DNA of 64,000 bases from Subdoligranulum variabile (GCA_003343905.1 QAKI01000063.1:1-64000); one strand, 5' to 3'; positions 25,656 to 34,115 are shown, counted from the first letter of the stretch. Notes: generated by a model from the sequence alone, not told the origin. Translations and numbers: made by a program.

Positions 25656-25726
25656 CCGCCGCAGGGGCAGCGTACTTCTGCGCCTGCCCTGTGCAAAAAA
25701 AATCCCCGCCCCACAGCAAAAAACGC

Positions 25727-25783
25727 TTGACAGGGTACGCAGGATGTAGTAACATGAAGTAAACTTCATAAGAAGTGAACTTC
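25727..25783 (+). promoter_or_regulatory. Promoter with two tandem operators (XRE cassette)
   Basis: TTGACA (25727-25732), 17-base spacer, TAACAT (25750-25755). Immediately downstream lie two 12-base dyads with the same arms: GAAGTAAACTTC (25756-25767) and GAAGTGAACTTC (25772-25783). Their centres are 16 bases apart. Confidence 0.7.
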
Positions 25784-25803
25784 ACATAAGCAAGGGAGGA
25801 CGC

Positions 25804-26034
25804 ATGAAAACAAAGGTAAAGGAATTCCGCACGGCGGCGGGGATGACCCAGCAGCAGTTGGCGGACCTGGTGCATGTGTCCTCCCGCACGATCATTTCCA
25901 TCGAGAAGGAACAGTACAGCCCGTCCCTGATGCTGGCATACCGCATGGCACAGGTGTTCGGCACCACAGTGGAAGAACTGTGCTGCCTGCAGGAAAACAA
26001 AGAATGGGAGGACCAACGCTATGAAAATCTATAA
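25804..26034 (+). CDS. XRE-family HTH regulator (YozG-like)
   Basis: Protein of 76 aa made almost only of a Cro/C1 helix-turn-helix: VKEFRTAAGMTQQQLADLVHVSSRTIISIEK, then PSLMLAYRMAQVF. GGGAGGA precedes the ATG. Its gene overlaps the following membrane protein gene by 14 bases. Pairs of this kind (short XRE protein plus DUF2178-like membrane protein) are common; the tandem operators suggest autorepression. Confidence 0.9.
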   Translation: MKTKVKEFRTAAGMTQQQLADLVHVSSRTIISIEKEQYSPSLMLAYRMAQVFGTTVEELCCLQENKEWEDQRYENL

Positions 26035-26452
26035 CAAAAAAGGCTTCTTCCTGGGGATCTTCTGGGTCCTTCTGGCGATAGGGTGCGCGGTGGCGGACCT
26101 GCGGCGCCCGGACCCCAATATGCTGATCCGCGTGCGGGACTGGGTGCTGACGGTGTTTGTTTTTCTGTTAGGGATCAGTTCTTTTTGGCGCGCGTTCTCC
26201 CGCAGTGCAACGCGGGAAGACCGCATTGAGGAAATGGACGAGCGGAACCGCCTGGTCGAAATCAAAAGCAAAGCCCGGATGCTGGACTTTGTGTATGGTA
26301 CGCTGTTCGTTTTGATGGTCGGCGGCGTGATTGCGTTCCAGATGACGGGCAGAGAGACATGGTTGGCTCTGCTCATCAGCCCCGGTTTTCTGTTGGGTCT
26401 CTTCCTGCTGATTGAGATTTTCGTAAAGTTGTATTATGATAAGCATGAATAA
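26021..26452 (+). CDS. DUF2178-like membrane protein
   Basis: Membrane protein of 143 aa with four hydrophobic helices (about 8-25, 40-58, 90-107, 114-134). The motif MDERNRLVEIKSKARMLDF between helices 2 and 3 resembles the DUF2178 signature. GGGAGG lies 11 bases upstream of the ATG. It is translationally coupled to the XRE regulator. Function unknown; in such pairs the membrane protein may sense or modulate the regulator. Confidence 0.75.
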   Translation: MKIYNKKGFFLGIFWVLLAIGCAVADLRRPDPNMLIRVRDWVLTVFVFLLGISSFWRAFSRSATREDRIEEMDERNRLVEIKSKARMLDFVYGTLFVLMVGGVIAFQMTGRETWLALLISPGFLLGLFLLIEIFVKLYYDKHE

Positions 26453-26518
26453 ACCTGTGCATTTTCCGCTCTGCCTGCATAGAGTGGAAGGAATGGCAAA
26501 ACAGGAGGGGAAACCGTT

Positions 26519-27052
26519 TTGACGCTGTATGTTACCACTTGTCCGTCCCCGCTGGGGGAGATCGTACTGCTGGCCAGCGATACGGCGCTGGTGGGGACCT
26601 GGCTGCCCGGCCAGACGCCGGACCCGGTGCTGATGGCGCAGGCGCACCGCCGGGACAGCGCCCCGCTTCTGCTGCAGGGGCGGGACTGGCTGCAACGCTA
26701 TTTCTGCGGGAAGCGCCCGGCCCCCGGCGAGATCCCGCTGGACCCGCAGGGCAGCGAGTTCCGCCAGCAGGTATGGCAGCGGCTGTGCCGTATCCCCTAC
26801 GGGGAACTGACCACCTATGGGCAGATCGCACGGGAACTTACCCGCGAGACCGGCAAGCGGATGTCGGCGCAGGCCGTCGGCGGCGCAGTGGGGCATAACC
26901 CCATTTCGCTGATCATTCCCTGCCACCGCGTGGTGGGGGAGAGCGGCAGCCTTGTGGGGTATAACGGCGGCGTGCCGCTCAAACGCAGCCTGCTGCGCTA
27001 TGAAGGCGTGGATGTGAGCCGCCTGCGGGACCCGAAACCGAAACATCCTTAA
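26519..27052 (+). CDS. ogt: Methylated-DNA--protein-cysteine methyltransferase
   Basis: Suicide DNA-repair enzyme of 177 aa that removes alkyl groups from O6-alkylguanine. The active site is IPCHRVVGESGSLVGYNGG near residue 139, preceded by the DNA-binding turn AVGGAVGHNPISLI. The start is TTG at 26519 behind AGGAGGGG. No Ada transcription domain is attached, so this is the Ogt type. It appears to be transcribed alone. Confidence 0.94.
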   Translation: MTLYVTTCPSPLGEIVLLASDTALVGTWLPGQTPDPVLMAQAHRRDSAPLLLQGRDWLQRYFCGKRPAPGEIPLDPQGSEFRQQVWQRLCRIPYGELTTYGQIARELTRETGKRMSAQAVGGAVGHNPISLIIPCHRVVGESGSLVGYNGGVPLKRSLLRYEGVDVSRLRDPKPKHP

Positions 27053-27145
27053 AACATGTGAAGCATTTTCGCTTTACACGCGCTCTTTCTCCACAGCCCG
27101 TGGCAAAATCCCCCGCCCGCCTTGCGCGCGGCGGGGCTTTCGGGG

Positions 27146-27151
27146 TATAAT
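27146..27151 (+). promoter_or_regulatory. Possible -10 box before the DinB-like gene
   Basis: TATAAT in the context GGGGTATAATAAAA, the same 14 bases found at the recD2 promoter. The -35 position is GC-rich and unconvincing. Confidence 0.4.
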
Positions 27152-27236
27152 AAAAGCGCCCTTTGCAGCCCCCGCGGGCGTATAAAGGGCGGTGCGGCCC
27201 GGCATACTAACCCCAAAAGATGTAGGGGGCGACTCT

Positions 27237-27758
27237 GTGCGGGAAACATCGTACCATGCCGTTATAACCGAGATGACGGTCCGCGCGCTGTGGGAAACGC
27301 AGAACGTGCTGGACTGCATCCCGGATGAACTTTGGGACACCCCCTACAGCGGGTCGCCGCTGTGGCAGCATGTGTACCATATGCTGCACAGCCTGGACCA
27401 GTGGTTCATCAACCCGCGCGCCAACGACTTTGTGGAGCCGCCGATCCATACCCCCGATTTGCAGGATTTGGATATCTACCCGGCCACCCACCTTGACCGC
27501 CGCCAGATCGAGGAGTATTTCTATACCATCAAAGCGAAGCTGTCCTTGTATCTGACTTCGCTGCACGACGAGGACCTGCTCCAGCGGCCGGAAAACTGCC
27601 CCTGGACGCGGTTCACGCTGATTTTATCGCAATACCGCCATCTGCACCTGCACCTTGGGATGCTGATGGGATTTATCGTGGCGGCCACGGGGCTGTGCCC
27701 GCGCACACTGGAACCCGGCGAGGATTTTCCGCGCACGCCCTACGACCCGTACCGTTAA
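27237..27758 (+). CDS. DinB-like four-helix protein
   Basis: Protein of 173 aa in the DinB/YfiT superfamily, with the metal-type histidines in LWQHVYHMLHSLDQW (near residue 46) and SQYRHLHLHLGML (near residue 138). Such proteins may be thiol transferases or damage-induced hydrolases; the substrate is unknown. GTG at 27237 is chosen because AGGGGG lies about ten bases upstream; another GTG at 27192 is in frame. A lipoprotein gene follows after 15 bases. Confidence 0.8.
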   Translation: MRETSYHAVITEMTVRALWETQNVLDCIPDELWDTPYSGSPLWQHVYHMLHSLDQWFINPRANDFVEPPIHTPDLQDLDIYPATHLDRRQIEEYFYTIKAKLSLYLTSLHDEDLLQRPENCPWTRFTLILSQYRHLHLHLGMLMGFIVAATGLCPRTLEPGEDFPRTPYDPYR

Positions 27759-27773
27759 AGAGAGGAACCTTCT

Positions 27774-28247
27774 ATGAAAAAGATGTTAGCCCTGCTTCCG
27801 GCGGGCCTGCTGGCCCTGGTGGGCTGCGCGTCCGCACCGGTGGATACCACGCCGGTATGGCAGCAGACATTGCCGCAGACGGGCGTACAGATGGAACTGA
27901 GCAACTGCACGCTGCTCAGTGACGAGCCGGTGGATTATACCACCGACCGGGACAGCGGCGACCCCTGGACCGAACGTCCGGCCTTACAGACCGAGGGCGT
28001 CCCGGTGGTGACGCTTTACGGCGTCGAGCCGGAGCAGGTGGAACTGCGCTATGTGGAGAACATTGATTACCTGTACCTCTACTATGACAAGATGATGCCG
28101 CAGATCGACCTGGACTACATACTGACCGAACTGGACGGCGGCGGGCTGCAATACCGCCTGGACACCGTCTACAATTTTGAGTTCGTCGTCACGACCGAGA
28201 AGGGGACCGACACCATGATCGTGACCTGCAGCCGGGACGACCTGTAA
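27774..28247 (+). CDS. Lipoprotein of unknown function
   Basis: Protein of 157 aa with a type II signal: basic MKKM, hydrophobic stretch, and lipobox LVGC with the lipid-bearing Cys at about residue 18. The mature part is acidic and tyrosine-rich, with no family that I recognise. AGAGAGGAACC precedes the ATG. It probably shares a transcript with the DinB-like gene. Confidence 0.75.
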   Translation: MKKMLALLPAGLLALVGCASAPVDTTPVWQQTLPQTGVQMELSNCTLLSDEPVDYTTDRDSGDPWTERPALQTEGVPVVTLYGVEPEQVELRYVENIDYLYLYYDKMMPQIDLDYILTELDGGGLQYRLDTVYNFEFVVTTEKGTDTMIVTCSRDDL

Positions 28248-28284
28248 GCGGCTCGCCCGCTATTGCCGCCATACCTGTAAATAA

Positions 28285-28319
28285 AGAACGCCCCCGGCGC
28301 ATTGCTGCGCCGGGGGCGG
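28285..28319 (-). terminator. Terminator of murQ-murP
   Basis: A 12-bp stem, GCCCCCGGCGCA (28290-28301) and TGCGCCGGGGGC (28306-28317) with a TTGC loop. On the minus strand it is followed by GTTCTTTATTT. Confidence 0.8.
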
Positions 28320-28340
28320 GTTCGTTATAAGGCAGGAAGA

Positions 28341-29792
28341 TCAGGCTTGTGCGACTTCATCCTGCGAGACAAAAGCGTTGGTGATCAGGAAGCCCATCAC
28401 ATAGCTGATGATCAGGCCGATGCCGTAGTAGACCATCGACATAACAGCGGAGTTGGGGCCGGCGGTCATAACGGGGAAGGCCAGAACGCCGGAGGGGCCC
28501 CACGTGGCGGAAGCGACCTGCATGGCCATGACGAAGGCGCCGCCGAATGCCGCGCCGATGCCCGCGGTGAAGAAGGGTTTGCCCATGGGCAGCGTGACGC
28601 CGTAGATCAGCGGTTCACCAACGCCCAGGATACCGGCCGGGAGCGCACCGTCAATGACGGAGCACAGCCGCTGGTTGCGGACCTTCTTGGCTTTCAGGAA
28701 GATGGCGATCGCAGCGCCCACCTGGCCCGCGCCGGCCATAGCCAGGGCAGGGTAGAGGGTGACGAAGCCGATGCTTTCCAACTGGACCGTGTACAGGGCC
28801 ACCAGACCGTGGTGCATACCCATAGCCACCATGGGCAGGAACAGCGCCGCAGAGATGAAGCCGGCCACAATGCGGATAAGGGGATTGGTGCTCATGCAGA
28901 CCTGCTCGACGATCCAGCACAGACCGGTGGAAACAAGGCCGGTGAGCGGCATGATGATAAAGACATAGGGGATCACGCAGATGATCAGGGTGATCAGCGG
29001 GGTGAACATGATGTCCAGGTTATCGGGAATGCGCTTGCGCACGGCCTTTTCCACTTTAGCCAGGAACCACACGCCGATGACCACGGCCAGCACGCCGCCG
29101 CGCCCGGCGCGCAGGATGGCGTCCAGGGGCTGGGCTTCGTTGTACAGGCCAATGATCTTGGCGATGTTGTCGATGTTGCCCAGGGTGGTCATCATACCCA
29201 GCATGCCGCCTAGGATCGGCGTGGCGCCGAACCGTTCCGCCGCACGGTAACCGGCCCAGGCGGTCAGGTAGGTCATGAAGGAAGCGTTGATGAGGGACAG
29301 CAGGTTGTAAACGATGTTCCAGAACGAATCCTCTGCATAGCCGGGGTAGACCTGGGTCAGCAGGGTGGCCAGACCGGAGCACAGGCCCGCGGCGATCACG
29401 CCGGGGATCAACGGCACAAAGATCTCGCCAAAGGTCTTGAGCATGGATTTGATCCGGCTGTTCTTCTGCCCGGCCTTGACGGCGGCCTTGTTGGCCTTCC
29501 AGTCGTTTTCAGTGGAAACGTCGCCCTCGCCCGCAGCGGCCGGAATGCCCATCTCCGCACAGATGTCGGCGCATTTGCGGCTCTTGCCGGGGCCTACCAC
29601 CACTTCGATGTACTGGGGCCGGTCATGGACAACGCCCAGGACCCCTTCCACCTGTTTGATGGCCTCGTCTTTCACCAGGCTGTCATCCTTCACGTGGATG
29701 CGCAGCCGCGTCATGCAGTTGGTGGCAGTGACTACGTTTTCACGGCCGCCCAGCTCTGTAAGCAGACGCTTGACCAGTTGTTCGTTCGTCAT
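28341..29792 (-). CDS. murP: PTS N-acetylmuramate transporter, EIIBC
   Basis: Membrane transporter of 483 aa that imports N-acetylmuramic acid with phosphorylation at C6. The EIIB domain (about 1-85) carries the phosphocysteine in ATNCMTRLR near residue 26. The EIIC domain (about 105-480) has about ten helices. There is no attached EIIA, so a glucose-type EIIA from elsewhere must serve. Assignment to MurP rather than another sugar rests on murQ directly upstream and the MurR-type regulator. The start at 29792 has GGGAGG before it. Confidence 0.88.
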   Translation of the reverse strand: MTNEQLVKRLLTELGGRENVVTATNCMTRLRIHVKDDSLVKDEAIKQVEGVLGVVHDRPQYIEVVVGPGKSRKCADICAEMGIPAAAGEGDVSTENDWKANKAAVKAGQKNSRIKSMLKTFGEIFVPLIPGVIAAGLCSGLATLLTQVYPGYAEDSFWNIVYNLLSLINASFMTYLTAWAGYRAAERFGATPILGGMLGMMTTLGNIDNIAKIIGLYNEAQPLDAILRAGRGGVLAVVIGVWFLAKVEKAVRKRIPDNLDIMFTPLITLIICVIPYVFIIMPLTGLVSTGLCWIVEQVCMSTNPLIRIVAGFISAALFLPMVAMGMHHGLVALYTVQLESIGFVTLYPALAMAGAGQVGAAIAIFLKAKKVRNQRLCSVIDGALPAGILGVGEPLIYGVTLPMGKPFFTAGIGAAFGGAFVMAMQVASATWGPSGVLAFPVMTAGPNSAVMSMVYYGIGLIISYVMGFLITNAFVSQDEVAQA

Positions 29793-29813
29793 GTTTTGAA
29801 TCCTCCCGTTCGT

Positions 29814-30710
29814 TTATTTTGACCGAAGGGCGTCGCGTACACGTCCCCCGGCTCGTTCCAACAGTTGCTCGGCCTGGGCTTTGTCCTGCCCGGTCAGGAT
29901 CATGGTCACCGCCAGCTTGACCCGGCCGTCCGCCGCGTCGATGGTCTGCCGCGCCTGGGCGCGATCCACGCCGGTGGCTTCCATCACGATGTTTTCAGCC
30001 CGGACCTGGAGCTTTTCGTTGCTCTGGACCACGTCCACCATCAGGTTCTGGTACGCCTTGCCGATGCGCACCATGGCGCCGGTGCTGATCATGTTCAGAA
30101 TCATTTTCTGGGCCGTGCCGGCCTTCAGGCGGGTGGAACCCGTCAGGACTTCGGGGCCGACCGGCGCTTCAATGGCAATGTCCGCGGCCTGGCCCACGGC
30201 GCTGCCGCGGTTGCAGGCGATGGCCGCCGTGCGGCAGCCCACGCTGCGGGCGTATTCCAGCGCGCCCAGCACATAGGGCGTGCGGCCCGATGCCGCAATG
30301 CCGACCACCACGTCGTCGGGGCGCAGGTCGTGGTCCACCAGATCCTGGCGGCCCAGTTCGCGGCTGTCCTCGGCGCCCTCAATGGGGAACCGCAGCGCGC
30401 GGTCCCCGCCTGCGATCAGCCCCACCACCATGTTGGGGTCCACGCCGAAGGTCGGCGGGCATTCCGAGGCGTCCAGCACGCCCAACCGCCCGCTGGTCCC
30501 GGCGCCCAGGTAAAACAGGCGTCCGCCTTTGCGGAAGGCGGCTTCCACAGCTTCCACGGTGGCGGCGATCTGCGGCAGCACGGCTTCGATGCCTTCGGGG
30601 ACCTTGCGGTCCTCCCGGTTCATGGCCGTTACGATCTCCAGCGCGCTCATCTCGTCCAGCGCCATGGTGTCAGGATTGCGGGTCTCGGTCGTCATATTGT
30701 TCAGATCCAT
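29814..30710 (-). CDS. murQ: N-acetylmuramic acid 6-phosphate etherase
   Basis: Cleaves the D-lactyl ether of MurNAc-6-phosphate to GlcNAc-6-phosphate; 298 aa, normal length. The SIS-domain motif RLFYLGAGTSGRLGVLDASE is near residue 65, followed by CPPTFG, and AASGRTPYVLGAL is near residue 143. AAAGGAGTG precedes the ATG. Transcribed with murP on the minus strand from a promoter shared back-to-back with the MurR-type regulator gene. Confidence 0.96.
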   Translation of the reverse strand: MDLNNMTTETRNPDTMALDEMSALEIVTAMNREDRKVPEGIEAVLPQIAATVEAVEAAFRKGGRLFYLGAGTSGRLGVLDASECPPTFGVDPNMVVGLIAGGDRALRFPIEGAEDSRELGRQDLVDHDLRPDDVVVGIAASGRTPYVLGALEYARSVGCRTAAIACNRGSAVGQAADIAIEAPVGPEVLTGSTRLKAGTAQKMILNMISTGAMVRIGKAYQNLMVDVVQSNEKLQVRAENIVMEATGVDRAQARQTIDAADGRVKLAVTMILTGQDKAQAEQLLERAGGRVRDALRSK

Positions 30711-30760
30711 ATGCTCACTCCTTTTAGAACTTATGTGCCGGTGTTCTTTGTGTTGACTTC

Positions 30761-30824
30761 AGCATAGGCTTTTGAAAATAAAATGTCAATCGGGATTGAC
30801 AAATGTGGTATATTGTTTCATAAT
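30761..30824. promoter_or_regulatory. Divergent mur promoters around a shared dyad
   Basis: Plus strand: TTGACA (30796-30801), 17 bases, CATAAT (30819-30824), for the regulator. Minus strand: TTGACA (30784-30789), 17 bases, TATGCT (30761-30766), for murQ. The two -35 boxes form the arms of a perfect dyad, TGTCAATCGGGATTGACA (30784-30801), a natural MurR operator. Confidence 0.8.
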
Positions 30825-30879
30825 ATAGGCATATTCCGGCAAATTTTATAGTAATTTTGAAAGACTTGCAGGTGAAATT

Positions 30880-31725
30880 ATGAAAAGTGTCCTGATTCTG
30901 CTGCAGGAACTCCGCCAGACCGGCACGGGGGCTTCGCTGCAACTGGCGGAATATATCTGTGAACACCCCCGCAGCGTCTGTGATATGGACGTGCGCACCC
31001 TGGCCGAAAAGACCTACACCTCGCCCTCCAGCGTGGTGCGCCTGTGCCACCGGCTGGGGTTTGAGGGCTACAAACAGTTCCGGAACTGCCTGATGGTGGA
31101 GATCGCCTCGCTGGGCGTGCGGGTGGCCCATGAGGAAAAGCAGCTCACCGCGCAGGATTCCATCGCGGACATCATCGACGGCGTTACGGAAAAGAACATC
31201 CAGGTCCTCTACGATTCCCGCCACATCCTCAACGCCGAAACGGTGGAACAGTGCGTGGAACTGCTGCGGCATTCCCGGTCCATCCTTCTGTTCGGGATCG
31301 GGGCGTCCCTCTGCGCGGCCAAGGACGCCTACCTCAAATTCCTGCGGCTGAACAAGCCCTGCATCGTCAACGAGGACTGGCACTCGCAACTATTGCAGGC
31401 CTGCAACGCTTCGCCGGAGGATGTAGCCATCATCTTTTCCTACTCCGGCCAAACGCAGGAGATGGTCACCTGCATGAAGGAACTGAAAAACAACGGCACC
31501 CCCTGCATCGCCATCACGCGCTTTGCCCCGTCGCAGGTCGCCAAGCTGGCCGACTACCTGCTGTACATCGCGGCCAATGAATCGCTGCTGCGCAACGGGG
31601 CCATGTCCTCCCGACTGGCGCAGTTGAACGTGGTGGATATTCTGTACACGGCCTTTGCCAGCGCCGAATTTGAAAAAAGCATCCGCCAGTTGGCGCGCAC
31701 CCACATCAAAAAGCCCGCGCCGTGA
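30880..31725 (+). CDS. murR: MurR/RpiR family transcriptional regulator
   Basis: Regulator of 281 aa with an N-terminal RpiR helix-turn-helix (CEHPRSVCDMDVRTLAEKTY, then SSVVRLCHRLGFEGYKQFR) and a C-terminal SIS domain (SILLFGIGASLCAAKDAY, FSYSGQTQEM) that binds a phosphosugar. In the known system MurR represses murQP and is relieved by MurNAc-6-phosphate. Divergence from murQ and the shared dyad support the same role here. AGGTG precedes the ATG. Confidence 0.9.
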   Translation: MKSVLILLQELRQTGTGASLQLAEYICEHPRSVCDMDVRTLAEKTYTSPSSVVRLCHRLGFEGYKQFRNCLMVEIASLGVRVAHEEKQLTAQDSIADIIDGVTEKNIQVLYDSRHILNAETVEQCVELLRHSRSILLFGIGASLCAAKDAYLKFLRLNKPCIVNEDWHSQLLQACNASPEDVAIIFSYSGQTQEMVTCMKELKNNGTPCIAITRFAPSQVAKLADYLLYIAANESLLRNGAMSSRLAQLNVVDILYTAFASAEFEKSIRQLARTHIKKPAP

Positions 31726-31734
31726 TGCGGACAC

Positions 31735-31774
31735 AAAAAACGCCCCGGCGGAACGGGTCCGCCGGGGCGTTTTT
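31735..31774. terminator. Bidirectional terminator
   Basis: A 12-bp stem, CGCCCCGGCGGA (31741-31752) and TCCGCCGGGGCG (31758-31769), flanked by six A and five T. It ends murR from the left and the mscS-type gene from the right. Confidence 0.9.
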
Positions 31775-31781
31775 GCAGTTG

Positions 31782-32849
31782 TCAATCGCGCGCGGGCAGG
31801 TCGATGGTGGTCGTGGGGAAGGCGAAGCTGCATCCGTCCTGTTCCACAAGCTGCATGATCTCCAGATTCAGGCGGCTTTTCTCCTGCAGGAACTCGCCGT
31901 AGGGCATGACGTTGACGTACAGCCGCACCAGCAGCCCAATGCTGTAATCGTTGAACTGGTCCACGGTAACGGTCACGCTGTCGGCCTGCACGGTGGGCTG
32001 GGCTTTGAGCATCTCGGCCAAGTCGGCGCAGACGCGCGCAAGCTGTTCCGGCGAGGTGCTGTAGGTCAGGCCTAGGTTGAACTGCCACAACCGGCTGGAA
32101 CGCTGGTTGCAGTTCTGGATGTACTCAGCGCAGACCTTGGAGTTTTCGATCGTCACGGCCACGTTGTCGGTGGTGCGGATGCGGGTGGAACGGAAAGAAA
32201 TATCCTCCACCGTGCCCTCGCTGGAACCCAGGATCACATAATCCCCGATACCGAAGGGGTGTTCCAGCACCAGCGTGATGCCCGCGATCAGGTTGGACAG
32301 CGTGGACTGCGCAGCCAGCGAGATCGCCAGACCGGCGACCCCCGCGCCGGTCAGCAGGCCGGTGACCGGCACGCCCAGCCGGTCCAGCAGGGCGATACCG
32401 GTGAACAGCGCCACCAGCGCCCGGAAGATATTCTCAAAAAAGCGGGCCATCGTGTTGTTGGTGGTCAGGTCCAGCTTGTTCTGCGCGCTGCGCAGCAGCA
32501 GCCTGCACATCGGTGCGGCCCGCCATGCGCCCAGCCCGATCAGGAAGATCAGCGCCAGGTCGAACAGCATCCGCAGCAACGACTGATACCGCTGGAACTG
32601 AAGCAGGAACGTCACCGCCAGGGGGAGCAGGCTGAACGCTAGGTACAGCAGCAGCGCGCGCAGGATCAGGGCGGTGGGCTGCACATAACTGTCGAACAGG
32701 ATGTAGAGCCATTCGGCCAGGTGGCTGTGCAGCCGCTTTAGCACCCGGCGCAGGATGCGCGTGTACACGATGGGCACGACCAGCGCCCCCAGCAACAGCA
32801 GCACGGCGGGCAGAAGGTCCAAAAAGAATGTCAGATCAAAAATCGGCAT
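31782..32849 (-). CDS. MscS-family mechanosensitive channel
   Basis: Membrane channel of 355 aa. Four hydrophobic segments precede the pore helix with GLLTGAGVAGLAISLAAQST near residue 170, then the beta domain (GIGDYVILGSSEGTVEDISFRSTRIRT region) and the C-terminal cytoplasmic cage. It releases solutes on osmotic down-shock. The ATG at 32849 has GGAGG five bases upstream. An extended reading frame upstream is in frame but without support. Confidence 0.92.
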   Translation of the reverse strand: MPIFDLTFFLDLLPAVLLLLGALVVPIVYTRILRRVLKRLHSHLAEWLYILFDSYVQPTALILRALLLYLAFSLLPLAVTFLLQFQRYQSLLRMLFDLALIFLIGLGAWRAAPMCRLLLRSAQNKLDLTTNNTMARFFENIFRALVALFTGIALLDRLGVPVTGLLTGAGVAGLAISLAAQSTLSNLIAGITLVLEHPFGIGDYVILGSSEGTVEDISFRSTRIRTTDNVAVTIENSKVCAEYIQNCNQRSSRLWQFNLGLTYSTSPEQLARVCADLAEMLKAQPTVQADSVTVTVDQFNDYSIGLLVRLYVNVMPYGEFLQEKSRLNLEIMQLVEQDGCSFAFPTTTIDLPARD

Positions 32850-32903
32850 AGCAACCTCCAGTATGCAGCGGGTGGATCTTATACAACAGTATATCACACC
32901 CCC

Positions 32904-32931
32904 TTGCATTTTGTAAAATCTGTGCTATACT
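32904..32931 (+). promoter_or_regulatory. Promoter of the FMN-riboswitch transcript
   Basis: TTGCAT (32904-32909), 16-base spacer, TATACT (32926-32931), with the start point just before the aptamer. Confidence 0.6.
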
Positions 32932-32944
32932 GCTTGGTAGAAAG

Positions 32945-33078
32945 TCTGTTTCAGGGCGGGGTGCGATTCCCCACCGGCGGTAAGCGGCGCGAAGCCGTAA
33001 GCCCGCGACCGGCCGCTTCGGCGGCTGCTGATCCGGTGAGATTCCGGGGCCGACGGTATAGTCCGGATGAAAGAAACG
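32945..33078 (+). promoter_or_regulatory. FMN riboswitch (RFN element)
   Basis: The aptamer shows the conserved RFN blocks: AGGGCGGGGTG, then ATTCCCCACCGGCGGT, a variable arm with GCCCGCGACC, then CTGATCCGGTGAGATTCCGG, and finally GCCGACGGTATAGTCCGGAT ending in GAAAGAAAC. GTTTC at the left pairs with GAAAC at the right. It controls the riboflavin transporter gene downstream. Confidence 0.95.
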
Positions 33079-33101
33079 GAAGCTGTTTGCTGTGCCTGCA
33101 T

Positions 33102-33141
33102 TCCGCCCTGTCAGTGTATCAACTGGCAGGGCGTTTTCTTT
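33102..33141 (+). terminator. Expression-platform terminator of the FMN riboswitch
   Basis: GCCCTGTCAGTG-type left arm and ACTGGCAGGGC right arm (about 33105-33133), followed by GTTTTCTTTT. Expected to form when FMN is bound. Confidence 0.85.
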
Positions 33142-33281
33142 TGCGGCAGGGCCAAGCCCTGCAAACCTCCCGATTCCAACAAGCTGTTGCCGGCTTTCGC
33201 GACCGCAGGCCCCCGTTGGGGGCCACACCACTTGAACAGGGCCGGCGTTTTTGCTGCACCGCCGGCCAGGGAGGTATTGTT

Positions 33282-33878
33282 ATGCAGACAAAAAATTCCA
33301 TCCGCCCCCTTGCCATTACCGCCATGCTTTCCGCCGTGGGCTGCGTGCTGATGATGCTGGATTTTCCCATCCCCATGCTCATCCCGGCCTTCGTCAAAAT
33401 GGACGTGTCCGAACTGCCGGCCCTGCTGGCGTCCTTCAGCCTGGGCCCGGCCTACGGCGTGGCGGTCTGCTTTGTCAAGAACATTCTGGCGGCGCTGTTC
33501 CACGGTTCCACCGGCGGCATCGGGGAAGTGTGCAACTTCCTCATCGGCGCGGCGTTTACCGCCGTGGCGGGGCTGATCTACCAGCGCCACAAAAGCCGCC
33601 GCAGCGCCGTCATCGCGTCGCTGGCGGGCGCGGCCGTCATGGCGCTGGTCAGCGTGCCGGTCAACTATTTCATCAGTTACCCGGTCTACGCGGCCATGTT
33701 CGGCGGCATCGACGCGGTCCTGGGGGCCTATCAGGAACTGCGCCCGGGCACCGACGGCCTGCTGGAATGCCTGCTGGTGTTCAACCTGCCGTTCACCTTT
33801 GTAAAAGGGCTGATCGACGCGGCGCTCTGCTTCTTCATTTACAAGCCGCTGTCCCCGATTTTGCACGGCCGCCGGTAA
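33282..33878 (+). CDS. ribU: Riboflavin transporter, ECF S-component
   Basis: Membrane protein of 198 aa with six helices, of the RibU type (ITAMLSAVGCVLMMLDFPIP; ELPALLASFSLGPAYGVAV; KNILAALFHGSTGGIGE). It binds riboflavin outside and works with the shared EcfAAT module encoded elsewhere. The ATG at 33282 has AGGGAGG before it; a longer frame reaches through the riboswitch and is not credible. Control by the FMN riboswitch directly upstream supports the assignment. Confidence 0.94.
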   Translation: MQTKNSIRPLAITAMLSAVGCVLMMLDFPIPMLIPAFVKMDVSELPALLASFSLGPAYGVAVCFVKNILAALFHGSTGGIGEVCNFLIGAAFTAVAGLIYQRHKSRRSAVIASLAGAAVMALVSVPVNYFISYPVYAAMFGGIDAVLGAYQELRPGTDGLLECLLVFNLPFTFVKGLIDAALCFFIYKPLSPILHGRR

Positions 33879-33885
33879 AAAATGC

Positions 33886-33914
33886 TTGACGAAGGTCGAA
33901 AACCGTGTTATAAT
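33886..33914 (+). promoter_or_regulatory. Promoter of metK
   Basis: TTGACG (33886-33891), 17-base spacer, perfect TATAAT (33909-33914), just ahead of the SAM riboswitch. Confidence 0.8.
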
Positions 33915-33937
33915 GCAGTTTACAACAGAATAGCAAC

Positions 33938-34031
33938 TTATCAAGAGCGGCAGAGGGAACAGGCCCTGTGAAGCCCGACAACCTACACGAACGTGCAAGG
34001 TGCCAAATCCTGCGGGGAACCGAAAGATAAG
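33938..34031 (+). promoter_or_regulatory. SAM-I riboswitch (S-box)
   Basis: CTTATC at the left pairs with GATAAG at the right. Between them are the typical blocks AAGAGCGGCAGAGGGA, GGCCCTGTGAAGCCC, GACAACCT, AAGGTGCCAAATCCTGC and the ending GAAAGATAAG. It shuts down metK when S-adenosylmethionine is abundant. Confidence 0.95.
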
Positions 34032-34035
34032 CGTC

Positions 34036-34068
34036 AGCGCGCAGTCTTTTGGCTGCGCGCTTTTTGTT
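34036..34068 (+). terminator. Terminator of the SAM riboswitch
   Basis: Nine-bp stem AGCGCGCAG (34036-34044) with CTGCGCGCT (34053-34061), then TTTTG. Confidence 0.85.
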
Positions 34069-34115
34069 CTCGTCAGTTGCGCTTTCTGCTTGCCAAGAAA
34101 AAGGGAGGCTAAAAA

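Noticed and set aside
27053..27236. Small RNA gene in the gap after ogt
   Set aside because: A TATAAT box and GC-rich hairpins occur, but no terminator-bounded unit or known RNA family can be recognised.
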